Source of the DNA: Solimicrobium sp043758755
GTDB taxonomy: Bacteria; Pseudomonadota; Gammaproteobacteria; Burkholderiales; Burkholderiaceae_D
NCBI GenBank assembly: GCA_043758755.1
Contig: JAYVMW010000028.1
Coordinates: forward strand, 1-64,000
DNA: 64,000 nt
Direction: 5' to 3'
Position 1 is the stretch's first letter. Each line of letters opens with the position of its first letter. Below, piece after piece: positions 16,007-25,439 of this stretch. The notes under the pieces are model-generated. The model made no database searches, was not told the origin of the DNA, and was given only the letters and a program-made list of their open reading frames with translations. The translations under genes were made by a program, and so were the position numbers.

Positions 16007-16669
16007 ATGGCAACGACCACCAAGCCCCTCCGCACAGGCACCCCACGCAAGGGTGAACTGACCCGCGCTGCCATTCTCGACACGGCGCTGACGCTGGCTG
16101 CGCGTGACGGCTTGGAAGGTCTGACTATCGGTTTGCTGGCCGATCAGATGCAAATGAGCAAGTCGGGCGTTTTTGCCCACTTCGGTTCACGTGAAGAGCT
16201 CCAGATGGAAGTGATCCGCCTGTATCATGCCAATTTTGAACAGGAAGTGTTTTACCCCAGCATGGCGCAGCAACGTGGCCTGCCACGCCTGAAGACCATG
16301 TTTGCCAACTGGGTGAACCGGGTTTCGGAAGAAATCGCATCCGGCTGTATTTATATCAGTGGCGCAGTGGAATACGATGACCGGCCGGGCGAATTGCGTG
16401 AGAAACTGTCAGGAATGGTCACTATGTGGCAACAGGCGTTGCGGCGCGCCACGGAACAGGCCATTGAATGTGGCGACCTGAAGGCCGATACCAATCCGGA
16501 CCAGCTGGTATTTGAAATGTACGGATTGATTCTGGCTTTGCATCACGATGCGCGATTTCTAAAAATACCGTCCAGTTTTGAGCGCGCGCAAAACGGATTT
16601 CAGCGATTAATCAAAGATTATGGCGCGAGCCAGCAGCAAACCAAACCCCGGAAGGCCCAAACGGCTTGA
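16007..16669 (+). CDS. TetR/AcrR family regulator of fatty-acid oxidation (FadP-like candidate)
   Basis: A 220-residue repressor. Residues about 18-65 are a TetR helix-turn-helix (GELTRAAILDTALTLAARDG, then MQMSKSGVFAHFGSREELQ). The C-terminal ligand domain contains ASGCIYISGAVEYDDRPGE, typical of a TetR group next to beta-oxidation genes in betaproteobacteria. It directly precedes the acyl-CoA dehydrogenase, FadN-type protein and thiolase, so it most likely senses acyl-CoA and represses this block. The specific name FadP is a suggestion from context only. Confidence 0.8.
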   Translation: MATTTKPLRTGTPRKGELTRAAILDTALTLAARDGLEGLTIGLLADQMQMSKSGVFAHFGSREELQMEVIRLYHANFEQEVFYPSMAQQRGLPRLKTMFANWVNRVSEEIASGCIYISGAVEYDDRPGELREKLSGMVTMWQQALRRATEQAIECGDLKADTNPDQLVFEMYGLILALHHDARFLKIPSSFERAQNGFQRLIKDYGASQQQTKPRKAQTA

Positions 16670-16731
16670 CGCTTTTTTCAGCACTTTTTATACCCTTTTT
16701 ACCTTTTTAGCCAAGAAATTTTCAGGAGACG

Positions 16732-18525
16732 ATGATGGGCCAATACATAGCACCTCTGCGCGACATGCAATTCGTACTGCACGAGTTACTGCATGCCGAA
16801 GAACAATTGAAAGAACTGCCTAAGTTCGCAGATATTGATACCGACATCATCAATCAGGTTCTGGAAGAAGGCGGCAAGTTCGCTTCCCAGGTGATCTTCC
16901 CGCTGAACCATGCGGGTGACCGCGAAGGTTGCCACTACAATAAAGATGACCAGTCCGTGACTGCGCCAAAAGGTTTCAAGGCCGCTTATGAGCAGTACGT
17001 TGCGGCCGGCTGGCCGGCACTGTCGTGCGATCCGGAATACGGCGGTCAGGGTTTGCCACTGATCATCAACAATTCATTCTACGAAATGATGAATTCGGCC
17101 AATCAGGCCTGGACCATGTACCCGGGTCTGTCGCATGGCGCCTACGAATGCATCCATGAGCACGGCACACCTGAACAGAAGGCAACCTATCTGACCAAAC
17201 TGGTTTCCGGTGAATGGACCGGCACGATGTGTCTGACCGAGCCGCATTGCGGCACTGATCTGGGCATGTTGCGCAGCAAGGCCGAGCCACAGGCTGAAGG
17301 CAGCTACAAAATTACCGGCAACAAGATTTTCATTTCAGCCGGCGAGCATGATCTGGTGGAAAACATCGTCCATCTGGTGCTGGCACGTCTGCCCGGCGCA
17401 CCGGAAGGTTCGAAAGGAATTTCACTGTTCATCGTGCCTAAATTTCTCCCGACTGCCGATGGCAAAGTCGGCGCGCGCAATCCAATTACGTGCGGCGCGA
17501 TCGAAGAAAAAATGGGTATTCACGGCAATTCAACCTGCCAGATGAATATGGACGACGCCACCGGTTGGCTCATCGGCGGCCCGAACAAAGGTCTGAACGC
17601 CATGTTCGTATTCATGAATGCAGCCCGTCTGGGCGTGGGCATGCAGGGTCTGGGCATTACCGAAATCGCGTATCAGAACGCGCTGGTATACGCCAAAGAC
17701 CGTCTGCAGATGCGCAGCCTCAAAGGTGCGCAATTCCCGGACAAACCGGCCGATCCGATTATCGTGCACCCTGATGTGCGCCGCATGCTGCTCACCGCCA
17801 AGGCGTATGCCGAAGGCGCGCGCGCTTTCTGCTCTTACGTAGCGCTGCAGCTCGACAAGGAATTGAATCATCCGGATGAAGACGTGCGCAAAGATTGCGG
17901 CGACCAGGTGGCCTTGCTGACTCCGGTCATCAAGGCATTCCTGACCGATAACGCCTGGGTGGCGGCTTCCGAATGTATGCAGGTGTATGGCGGCCACGGT
18001 TTCATTTCCGAATGGGGCATGGAGCAGTATGTGCGCGACGCCCGCATCAACATGATTTATGAAGGCACCAACACCATTCAGTCGCTCGATCTGCTGGGCC
18101 GCAAGATTCTGATGGATAACGGCGCCAAACTGCGCAAGTTCGGTGAGCAGATCAAGGCCTTTGTCGAAGAAAACGGTACCGATGAAGCAATGAGCGAATT
18201 CATCACACCGCTGGGCGACATCGGTGACAAGGTTACCAAGTTGACGATGGAAATTGGCATGAAGGCGTTCCAAAATCCGGATGAAGTCGGTGCGGCAGCA
18301 GTACCTTATCTGCGCGTAGTCGGCCACATGGTATTTGCCTACTTCTTTGCACAGATGGCCAAGATTGCACTGGCCAAGGAAGATTCAGGCGACACGTTTT
18401 ACAAGGCAAAACTGGCCACAGCGCGCTTTTACTTTGCGCGTCTGTTGCCAGAATCAGCCATGCTGATACGCCAGGCCCGTTCGGGTTCGGCCAATCTGAT
18501 GGCACTGGATGCGGATCTGTTTTAA
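16732..18525 (+). CDS. Acyl-CoA dehydrogenase with C-terminal extension
   Basis: A 597-residue FAD enzyme of the long acyl-CoA dehydrogenase type that carries out the first, oxidising step of beta-oxidation. Two adjacent ATGs follow AGGAGACG, so the start is 16732 or 16735. Features: MCLTEPHCGTDLGML (FAD/substrate region), the VYGGHGF motif, and INMIYEGTNTIQSLDLLG, in which Glu of YEGTN is the usual catalytic base. The last 130 residues form the extra C-terminal domain of this subgroup. It is the first enzyme gene behind the TetR regulator. Confidence 0.93.
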   Translation: MMGQYIAPLRDMQFVLHELLHAEEQLKELPKFADIDTDIINQVLEEGGKFASQVIFPLNHAGDREGCHYNKDDQSVTAPKGFKAAYEQYVAAGWPALSCDPEYGGQGLPLIINNSFYEMMNSANQAWTMYPGLSHGAYECIHEHGTPEQKATYLTKLVSGEWTGTMCLTEPHCGTDLGMLRSKAEPQAEGSYKITGNKIFISAGEHDLVENIVHLVLARLPGAPEGSKGISLFIVPKFLPTADGKVGARNPITCGAIEEKMGIHGNSTCQMNMDDATGWLIGGPNKGLNAMFVFMNAARLGVGMQGLGITEIAYQNALVYAKDRLQMRSLKGAQFPDKPADPIIVHPDVRRMLLTAKAYAEGARAFCSYVALQLDKELNHPDEDVRKDCGDQVALLTPVIKAFLTDNAWVAASECMQVYGGHGFISEWGMEQYVRDARINMIYEGTNTIQSLDLLGRKILMDNGAKLRKFGEQIKAFVEENGTDEAMSEFITPLGDIGDKVTKLTMEIGMKAFQNPDEVGAAAVPYLRVVGHMVFAYFFAQMAKIALAKEDSGDTFYKAKLATARFYFARLLPESAMLIRQARSGSANLMALDADLF

Positions 18526-18536
18526 TCAGGTTTCAA

Positions 18537-18567
18537 GGCGTTCCGGGGTAACCGGGACGCCTTTTTT
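18537..18567 (+). terminator. Rho-independent terminator after the acyl-CoA dehydrogenase
   Basis: Stem GGCGTTCCGG / CCGGGACGCC (one G-U pair), 5-base loop, then T6. It may only partly stop transcription into the FadN-type gene 22 bases further on. Confidence 0.85.
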
Positions 18568-18588
18568 GATTTTTTATCGAGGCTAATA

Positions 18589-20979
18589 ATGACTAATTTC
18601 ATAGTAAAAAAAGTCGCCGTACTCGGCGCAGGTGTAATGGGTGCACAGATCGCTGCACATTGCGTAAACGCGAAAGTGCCGGTTGTGCTGTTCGACCTGC
18701 CAGCCAAGGAAGGCCCGAAGAATGGCATCGTGCTGCGCGCCATTGAAAACCTGAAGAAACTCAATCCTGCACCGCTGGGCAATAAAGACGATGCAGCCTA
18801 CATCGAAGTCGCCAACTACGAAGACAATATCGAACTGCTGGCCGGTTGCGATCTGATCATTGAAGCGATTGCCGAACGCATGGACTGGAAGCATGACCTG
18901 TACAAAAAAGTTGCTCCGCATATTGCACCAAACGCGATTTTCGCGTCCAACACGTCCGGACTGTCGATTACCGCGCTGTCCGAAGGTTTTGATGCCAACC
19001 TGAAAGCGCGCTTCTGCGGCGTGCATTTTTTCAACCCGCCACGCTACATGCATCTGGTGGAACTGATTCCTACCGTTGCAACTGCACCGCACATCATCGA
19101 CCAGCTCGAAGGCTTCCTGACCACCACGCTGGGCAAAGGCGTTGTGCGCGCCAAAGATACCCCTAACTTCATCGCCAACCGCGTCGGTATTTTCGGCATG
19201 CTGGCCACCATGTATGAAGCTGAAAAATTCGGTCTGTCCGTGGATGTGGTGGATGACCTGACCGGTAAAAAACTTGGTCGCGCTTCGTCCGGCACCTTCC
19301 GTACTGCCGACGTAGTAGGTCTGGACACCATGGGTCATGTCATCAAAACCATGCAGGACACTTTGAAAGACGATCCATTCTTCCCGGTCTACAAAACACC
19401 GGAGGTACTGAGCAAACTGATCGGTGCCGGTGCACTGGGCCAAAAAGCCGGTGCCGGTTTCTATAAAAAAGTCGGCAAGGATATCCAGCGTCTGGATTTT
19501 GCCACGGCACAGTATGTGACTGGCGGGGCCAAGGCGGATGATCTGGTCGGACGGATTCTGAAAGAAAAAGATCCGGTCAAAAAAATGAAAGCGCTGCGTG
19601 ACTCGACCAATCCGCAGGCACAGTTCCTGTGGGCGATTTTCCGCGACGCGTTCCATTACATCGCCGTGCATCTGGAATCAATCGCCGACAATGCACGCGA
19701 CGTTGACTTTGCAATGCGCTGGGGCTTTGGCTGGCAGGTCGGCCCGTTTGAAACATGGCAGGCCTCCGGCTGGCAGCAGATTGCCACCTGGGTCAAAGAA
19801 GATATCGATGCCGGCAAGGCGATCTGCTCTGCACCGCTGCCAGCATGGGTGTTTGAAGGCGAACGGTCCGGCGTGCACACTGCCGCAGGTTCCTGGTCAG
19901 CCAGCAGCAAATCCTACGCACCGCGTTCAACGCTGCCTGTGTATGAACGTCAGATTTTCCGCGCTCCGGTACTGGGCGAAAACGCGGCCAACGGTACGAC
20001 TGCTGGCGTGACCTTCTTTGAAGATGATTCGGTACGGATCTGGCATCAGAACGATGACGTATTGATCCTGTCACTGAAAACCAAAATGCACGTCATTGGG
20101 CCCGGAGTCATTACCGGTATGGAAAAAGCGATTGCCGAAGCCGAGAAAAACTTCAAGGGTCTGGTAATCTGGTCAGCCGATGCTGCCGAAGGCGGCGCGT
20201 TCTCGGCCGGTGCCGATCTGCAATCGATGCTGCCGCTGTTCATGTCGGGCGGTGTCAAGGCGATCGAACCGGAAGTATCCAAACTGCAGCAGGCCCACAT
20301 GAAGCTGAAATATGCGAATGTGCCTGTGGTTGCCGCAGTGGCCGGTCTGGCCTTGGGCGGTGGCTGCGAACTGGCTCTGCATGCGGCCAAACGCGTGGCC
20401 TCGATCGAATGCTATATCGGGCTCGTTGAAGTCGGTGTGGGTCTGATCCCGGCCGGTGGTGGTTTGAAAGAAGCGGCACTGCGTGCTGCGGCCAACGCTC
20501 AGGGCAATGATCTGCTGCAATTCCTGAAAGTCTATTTCACTAACGCTGCAACAGCTGCCGTATCGAAATCGGCACTGGAAGCCAAAAAAATGGGTTACCT
20601 GGCTGCCGACGACGTGATTGTCTTCAATGCCTACGAGTTGCTGCATGTGGCCAAGGTGGAAGCCCGCGCCATGTTTGATGCCGGTTACCGTGCGCCGCTG
20701 AAGGCACTGGTTCCGGTCGGTGGTCGCTACACCATGGCCACCATCACGGCACAGTTGGTCAATATGCGCGATGGCGGTTTTATCTCGGCACATGACTACA
20801 AACTGGGTGCGATGATTGCTGAAATCGTCTCGGGTGGCGAAATTGAAAATGGCAGTATCGTCAATGAACAATGGTTACTGGATCTGGAACGCAAAGCGTT
20901 TATGGAATTGCTGAATCATCCAAAAACACAGGAACGCATCATGGGTATGATGCAGACCGGCAAGCCAGTTCGTAACTAA
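18589..20979 (+). CDS. 3-hydroxyacyl-CoA dehydrogenase/enoyl-CoA hydratase (FadN-type domain order)
   Basis: A 796-residue bifunctional beta-oxidation enzyme. Its domains are reversed relative to E. coli FadB/FadJ: the NAD-binding hydroxyacyl-CoA dehydrogenase comes first (AVLGAGVMGAQIAAHCVNA near residue 8, and the catalytic-site FCGVHFFNPPRYMHLVELIP near 145). The dehydrogenase C-terminal domain covers about 190-420. The crotonase domain comes last (FSAGADLQSM and GLALGGGCELALHA, about 490-700). This order matches Bacillus FadN and many Burkholderiales proteins. It converts enoyl-CoA to 3-ketoacyl-CoA, which the thiolase 22 bases downstream cleaves. Confidence 0.92.
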   Translation: MTNFIVKKVAVLGAGVMGAQIAAHCVNAKVPVVLFDLPAKEGPKNGIVLRAIENLKKLNPAPLGNKDDAAYIEVANYEDNIELLAGCDLIIEAIAERMDWKHDLYKKVAPHIAPNAIFASNTSGLSITALSEGFDANLKARFCGVHFFNPPRYMHLVELIPTVATAPHIIDQLEGFLTTTLGKGVVRAKDTPNFIANRVGIFGMLATMYEAEKFGLSVDVVDDLTGKKLGRASSGTFRTADVVGLDTMGHVIKTMQDTLKDDPFFPVYKTPEVLSKLIGAGALGQKAGAGFYKKVGKDIQRLDFATAQYVTGGAKADDLVGRILKEKDPVKKMKALRDSTNPQAQFLWAIFRDAFHYIAVHLESIADNARDVDFAMRWGFGWQVGPFETWQASGWQQIATWVKEDIDAGKAICSAPLPAWVFEGERSGVHTAAGSWSASSKSYAPRSTLPVYERQIFRAPVLGENAANGTTAGVTFFEDDSVRIWHQNDDVLILSLKTKMHVIGPGVITGMEKAIAEAEKNFKGLVIWSADAAEGGAFSAGADLQSMLPLFMSGGVKAIEPEVSKLQQAHMKLKYANVPVVAAVAGLALGGGCELALHAAKRVASIECYIGLVEVGVGLIPAGGGLKEAALRAAANAQGNDLLQFLKVYFTNAATAAVSKSALEAKKMGYLAADDVIVFNAYELLHVAKVEARAMFDAGYRAPLKALVPVGGRYTMATITAQLVNMRDGGFISAHDYKLGAMIAEIVSGGEIENGSIVNEQWLLDLERKAFMELLNHPKTQERIMGMMQTGKPVRN

Positions 20980-21001
20980 TCAAATATACGGAGCACATAA
21001 A

Positions 21002-22198
21002 ATGACTAAACAACTTCAAGACGCCTACATCGTCGCCGCTACCCGTACCCCGATCGGCAAATCCGGTCGCGGCATGTTTAAAAACACCCGCCCGGATGAT
21101 CTGCTGGTGCGGGTTCTGCAATCGGCTTTGGCTGCCGTACCGAATCTCGATCCGAAACTGATCGAAGACGCAATCGTCGGCTGTTCGTTCCCGGAAGCCG
21201 AACAGGGTAGCAACCTGGCCCGTATGGCGGTGCTGCTGGCCGGTCTGCCACAAACCGTGGGTGGCGTGACCATCAACCGTTTCTGCGCTTCCGGCATAAC
21301 TGCCGTGGCCATGGCGGCTGACCGGATTCGTGTCGGTCAGGCTGACGTGATGATTGCTGCCGGTGCCGAATCGATGTCGATGGTACCGATGATGGGTCAC
21401 CACCCTTCCATGAACATGGGCATTTTCAAGGATGAAAATATCGGTATGGCCTACGGCATGGGTCTGACTGCTGAAAAAGTGGCACAACAGTGGAAAGTCA
21501 GTCGCGAAGACCAGGATGCTTTCTCCCTGCAGTCGCACCAGCGTGCCATTGCTGCGCAAAATGCCGGTTACTTTGATGCTGAAACCACGTCCGTGGACAT
21601 TATCGAACGCATTCCGAACCTGGCTACCGGCCAGATCGAACTCAAAACCCGTACCGTGAACCGCGACGAAGGTGCGCGTCCTGATACCACCCTGGAAGGC
21701 CTGGCCAAACTGAAAGCGGTGTTTGCCGCCAAGGGAACGGTGACGGCCGGTAACAGCTCGCAGACCTCCGATGGCGCCGGTGCACTGATTCTGGTTTCAG
21801 AAAAAATTCTGAAACAGTTCAACCTGACTCCGTTAGCACGCTTTGCATCATTTGCGGTACGCGGTGTACCACCGGAAATCATGGGTATCGGTCCTAAAGA
21901 AGCCATTCCAGCGGCCTGCCGCGCTGCAGGCATTACTCAGGATCAGATCGACTGGTTTGAACTGAATGAAGCGTTTGCAGCCCAATCGATTGCCGTGGTG
22001 CGCGACTTGGGTCTGGATCCGGCCAAGGTCAATCCGATGGGTGGCGCGATTGCGTTGGGCCATCCTCTGGGTGCGACTGGTGCGATCCGTTCTGCCACCA
22101 CCATCCACGCCATGCTGCGCAACAACCTGAAATACGGCATGGTGACCATGTGCGTAGGTACAGGTATGGGCGCTGCGGGGATCTTCGAAAGAATGTAA
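21002..22198 (+). CDS. fadA: Acetyl-CoA C-acyltransferase (3-ketoacyl-CoA thiolase)
   Basis: A 398-residue thiolase. The nucleophilic Cys is in INRFCASG (residue 95). The active-site NEAFAAQS and GGAIALGHPLGATG (His) are present, and the second catalytic Cys is in MCVGTGMGAAG near the C-terminus. It performs the last, chain-shortening step of beta-oxidation, using the product of the preceding FadN-type enzyme. Ribosome site CGGAGCAC lies upstream. Confidence 0.94.
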   Translation: MTKQLQDAYIVAATRTPIGKSGRGMFKNTRPDDLLVRVLQSALAAVPNLDPKLIEDAIVGCSFPEAEQGSNLARMAVLLAGLPQTVGGVTINRFCASGITAVAMAADRIRVGQADVMIAAGAESMSMVPMMGHHPSMNMGIFKDENIGMAYGMGLTAEKVAQQWKVSREDQDAFSLQSHQRAIAAQNAGYFDAETTSVDIIERIPNLATGQIELKTRTVNRDEGARPDTTLEGLAKLKAVFAAKGTVTAGNSSQTSDGAGALILVSEKILKQFNLTPLARFASFAVRGVPPEIMGIGPKEAIPAACRAAGITQDQIDWFELNEAFAAQSIAVVRDLGLDPAKVNPMGGAIALGHPLGATGAIRSATTIHAMLRNNLKYGMVTMCVGTGMGAAGIFERM

Positions 22199-22215
22199 TC
22201 CGGTTTGGATCAGAC

Positions 22216-22249
22216 AAGCCGCAATGTGCAAACCTTGCGGCTTTTTTTT
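22216..22249 (+). terminator. Rho-independent terminator after fadA
   Basis: Stem AAGCCGCAA / TTGCGGCTT, loop of 9 bases, followed by a run of eight T. Confidence 0.9.
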
Positions 22250-22272
22250 CACCACATATTTTGTACCGAAAC

Positions 22273-22295
22273 GGTGCAATGTTATTGCACCCTAC
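22273..22295. repeat. REP-like short palindrome
   Basis: GGTGCAAT-GTT-ATTGCACC followed by CTAC. The same unit occurs as an inverted doublet at 60458-60525, so it is a dispersed repeat in this genome. Confidence 0.6.
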
Positions 22296-22314
22296 CCACC
22301 CCAGCGGAGACACC

Positions 22315-23082
22315 ATGGATATCCTCACCAGCAAACAAGATGGCGTACTGACCATCACTTTCAACCGCCCTGAAAAAAAGAATGCCATCACGGCGGCCAT
22401 GTATCAGAGTATGGCTGATGTCCTGCGTTCTGCCGAAACCGACGATGAAGTGCGCGTGGTGTTATTTACCGGCAGCGACACGGTTTTCACGGCCGGCAAT
22501 GATCTGCAGGATTTCATGCAAAATTCATCGCAGCTTGATGAATCCAGTTCACTGATTCAGTTCATGACTGCCCTGCGTGATGCGCCCAAACCGGTCATGG
22601 CTGCCGTTGCCGGTCTGGCCGTCGGAATTGGCGCCACCATGCTCATGCATTGCGATCTGGTGTATCTGGCTGACAATGCCAAACTCACCATGCCGTTTTC
22701 CCATCTGGGTCTGTGCGCCGAGTTTTCCTCCTCGCTGTTGCTGCAACGGCTGGCCGGTTATCACCGTGCTTCGGAAAAGTTATTGCTGGGTGATCCGTTT
22801 GGTGCAGAAGAGGCCTATGAAATCGGCCTGGCCAACAAGGTTTTGCCAGTGGCGGAACTGCTGGACTATACCAACGCACAGGCTGCCAAAATGGTGGCAC
22901 TGCCGGCTGCGTCATTGCGTGCTACCAAACGGCTGATGCGTTCCAGTCAGGCTGAGCTGGTCAAACAGGTCATGGAATCCGAAGCGCAGCAATTCAAGCA
23001 GATGCTGCAAGGGCCGGAAGCCAAGGAAGCGTTTATGGCATTTTTTCAGAAGCGCAAGCCGGATTTCAGTCAGTTTGCATGA
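22315..23082 (+). CDS. Enoyl-CoA hydratase/isomerase family protein
   Basis: A 255-residue crotonase. ATG 22315 is chosen for the strong AGCGGAGA upstream; a longer open frame from 22150 would start inside fadA. Features are VLTITFNRPEKKNAITAAMY, the oxyanion-hole FTAGNDLQDFM and VAAVAGLAVGIGATMLMHCD. The position equivalent to Glu144 of the rat hydratase (first acid) appears as His/Leu-Gly (SHLGLCAEF), and the second region keeps an acid, a pattern common in isomerase-like members. It closes the beta-oxidation block but sits behind its own ribosome site and after a terminator. Confidence 0.9.
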   Translation: MDILTSKQDGVLTITFNRPEKKNAITAAMYQSMADVLRSAETDDEVRVVLFTGSDTVFTAGNDLQDFMQNSSQLDESSSLIQFMTALRDAPKPVMAAVAGLAVGIGATMLMHCDLVYLADNAKLTMPFSHLGLCAEFSSSLLLQRLAGYHRASEKLLLGDPFGAEEAYEIGLANKVLPVAELLDYTNAQAAKMVALPAASLRATKRLMRSSQAELVKQVMESEAQQFKQMLQGPEAKEAFMAFFQKRKPDFSQFA

Positions 23083-23101
23083 TTGATGGCTGCTCAAAAA
23101 A

Positions 23102-23136
23102 AATCCGGCCGGCGATTGAAACCTGCCGGATTTTTT
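23102..23136. terminator. Bidirectional terminator between convergent genes
   Basis: Stem AATCCGGC / GCCGGATT flanked by A8 and T6, serving the hydratase gene and the TonB receptor gene. Confidence 0.85.
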
Positions 23137-23139
23137 GTT

Positions 23140-25344
23140 TTAGAACGGTACTGCCAGACTGATCTGATAATTCCGTGATGGCATTACGTAGTACAGCGGA
23201 TTACCGGCCGGATTCGAATTCAGTGACGCGAAATTGCCTTCACGATTGAACAGGTTACCCACCTTCAGACTGACCTTGGCATTCCCATTGCCAAAGTCCT
23301 TCAGGCTCGACATCTTGTACGACAGGTCAAAGTTGGTGAGAGTGTACCCGCCGAAATACAGATTATTGCCGCCGGCATCGACATTGCTGTAACGCGACCC
23401 TGCATACTTGGCAGTCAATGCAGAGTACAGATCACCCTGCTGGTAAATTACACCCAGCGCCGCATTCTTTTTCGGCGTATTTTGCAGAACCGAACCGTCG
23501 CTGGTGCTGTAATTGTTTTGCGCGGCGTTACCGTAAATACTGAATGCGGAAGTGACCTTATAGGTACCTTCGAGTTCCACACCGTCAAATCTGGCACCAG
23601 GCACCAGTGTCGCACAACCGGTGTAGCCGGCCGGGCAGGCAGTTGCCGAAGCCAGGCTGGTGGAATCAATACGGTATACATCGGCGCCCAGATTAAAGTT
23701 GCCGGCAACGTAGTTGGTCCCGATCTGATAGTTCTTGGTGGTAGTCGGCTTGACTGAACCCAGGTCCGGTGCCGTTTTATAAAACACATTCAGATTTGGA
23801 GCAAGGAAACCTTCGGAGTATTGTGCATACAGCGACGCGTTTTGGCTCAGTGCGTAATGGGTGTCCAGTGCCGGCAACAGCTTGCTCCAGGTTTCGGAAC
23901 CCTGGAACGGCACTTCGGTTTTTTGATTCACCGAGGCGCTCAGATCGCGTTTAAAGGAATCATATTTCACCCCGGGCGTAACAGTCCATTCCGGTGTCAG
24001 TGACCAGGCATACTGTACATAAGGCTGGAATGTAGTCAGGGTGTTGTTCATCGCACGCTGTATTGAACCACCATTTTTTTCACCGCCGTAAGGAATGCCA
24101 CCCAGAGTCCAGTCCACATCCTGCTGAAAACGGTCATCCTTCTGGTAGTCGAACCACACGCCGGTTTCCAGTTTTCCGGAACCGATCTCATTGTAGGCAC
24201 GCAACACATCGCCGATCGAGCGGTTATTGTTATGCATCTGAACGCCAGGTACATTGTTCGGTCCGTTGGTGGTACCACCGTCAGCGACAGTGTCTGCAGC
24301 CGTGACCGAGCCGGTATTGGCGCCGGAGTACCCGTTGTGATAATACGCATAGGTGTACAGTTTATTGTCGATGGTCCAGCTACCCTGTCTGGATTTGAGT
24401 CCGAAATATTCGAAATCCGATTTCAGCTGGTCGTAGTTCCAGTCGTGGTTGGATTCACTGTGCACATCCTTCACCAGTCCGAAGTTATAGCCATACAAAG
24501 CCTGCTGCTGCGGTGTTGAACCGTAGGGAACATACTGCAAGGTGTGGTTGTACATGGCCACCAGGGTCATCGTAGTAGTGCCTGAAACCGGCATCTCATA
24601 CTTGACGAAAATGTTTTCGCGTGACTGATTGCTTTCGGTCAGAAAGCCGTTCGAATCCAGTGCCTTCACGCTGATATACAACTTGGAATCGTTGGCATCC
24701 TTCATGACGCCGGTATTGTATTCCGCGCCCAGCAGGCCGGTGCGCCAGCTGCCTGCCGAGCCATATACTTCACCGCCTCTGCTGTTCGAAACGTCCTTGG
24801 AGTTGATGCCTATGGTGCCGCCGAATGTGGCGTCACCGATTGTGCTGGCCTGACCCGGTCCGCGATCTACCACGATTTCGCCCATATCCTGCGGCATGAA
24901 ATACACAGTGGAGTGGTGGGTAAAGTCGTTGGAATCAGCCCACGGTATGCCGTCAAATGTGAGGTTGTACTGTCCGTCCTGAAATCCGCGGATGGTCAGA
25001 CTTTGACTTTCCATCAGGCCGGAACCATTCGGATCGATGCTCATTACACTCGGGGTCAGGTTGATCAGATCGGCATAATTGGAGCCGGCCACCGCATTTT
25101 CTTCAATAAAATGCTGATTCATGATCGACTGGGGCTGGGTCGCATCCAGTGATATCTGGGAAGGCGCGACATCACTTGCCTGAATTTTATTGTCACCGGT
25201 AATGACCACCTGTTCCGGTTCCATGCTGTCAATTTCTGCCACGTCAGTCGTCGCCGCAAAACTCAGCGCCGGCGAAAATGCCACATAAATTGCCAGTGCG
25301 CCGGCTACTGCCAGCCTGATTTTTGTCAATTGCAGATTCATCAC
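23140..25344 (-). CDS. TonB-dependent outer-membrane receptor
   Basis: A 734-residue receptor. The signal peptide ends near SFAA (residue 31). A TonB-box-like EQVVITG follows near residue 45, then the plug domain (SLTIRGFQDGQYNLTFDGIP, VDRGPGQASTIGDATFGG) at about 60-190. The 22-strand barrel ends in YQISLAVPF with a terminal Phe. There is a Cys pair in one loop (ATACPAGYTGCATL). The substrate cannot be named; no siderophore or cobalamin gene is adjacent. Two ATGs follow AAGGGAATGTG; either could start. Confidence 0.92.
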   Translation of the reverse strand: MMNLQLTKIRLAVAGALAIYVAFSPALSFAATTDVAEIDSMEPEQVVITGDNKIQASDVAPSQISLDATQPQSIMNQHFIEENAVAGSNYADLINLTPSVMSIDPNGSGLMESQSLTIRGFQDGQYNLTFDGIPWADSNDFTHHSTVYFMPQDMGEIVVDRGPGQASTIGDATFGGTIGINSKDVSNSRGGEVYGSAGSWRTGLLGAEYNTGVMKDANDSKLYISVKALDSNGFLTESNQSRENIFVKYEMPVSGTTTMTLVAMYNHTLQYVPYGSTPQQQALYGYNFGLVKDVHSESNHDWNYDQLKSDFEYFGLKSRQGSWTIDNKLYTYAYYHNGYSGANTGSVTAADTVADGGTTNGPNNVPGVQMHNNNRSIGDVLRAYNEIGSGKLETGVWFDYQKDDRFQQDVDWTLGGIPYGGEKNGGSIQRAMNNTLTTFQPYVQYAWSLTPEWTVTPGVKYDSFKRDLSASVNQKTEVPFQGSETWSKLLPALDTHYALSQNASLYAQYSEGFLAPNLNVFYKTAPDLGSVKPTTTKNYQIGTNYVAGNFNLGADVYRIDSTSLASATACPAGYTGCATLVPGARFDGVELEGTYKVTSAFSIYGNAAQNNYSTSDGSVLQNTPKKNAALGVIYQQGDLYSALTAKYAGSRYSNVDAGGNNLYFGGYTLTNFDLSYKMSSLKDFGNGNAKVSLKVGNLFNREGNFASLNSNPAGNPLYYVMPSRNYQISLAVPF

Positions 25345-25439
25345 ATTCCCTTGCCGTTAAAAAGCCGGAATGGTACGCAGGGAATATGACGTGAAAATTA
25401 CAACACCGAAAAATAGCGCCTGTGTGTTTTATTCGCCAC

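Noticed and set aside
18583..19671. 362-codon minus-strand frame opposite the FadN-type gene
   Set aside because: Shadow of a clear coding sequence; His/Gly/Phe-rich translation typical of antisense frames here.
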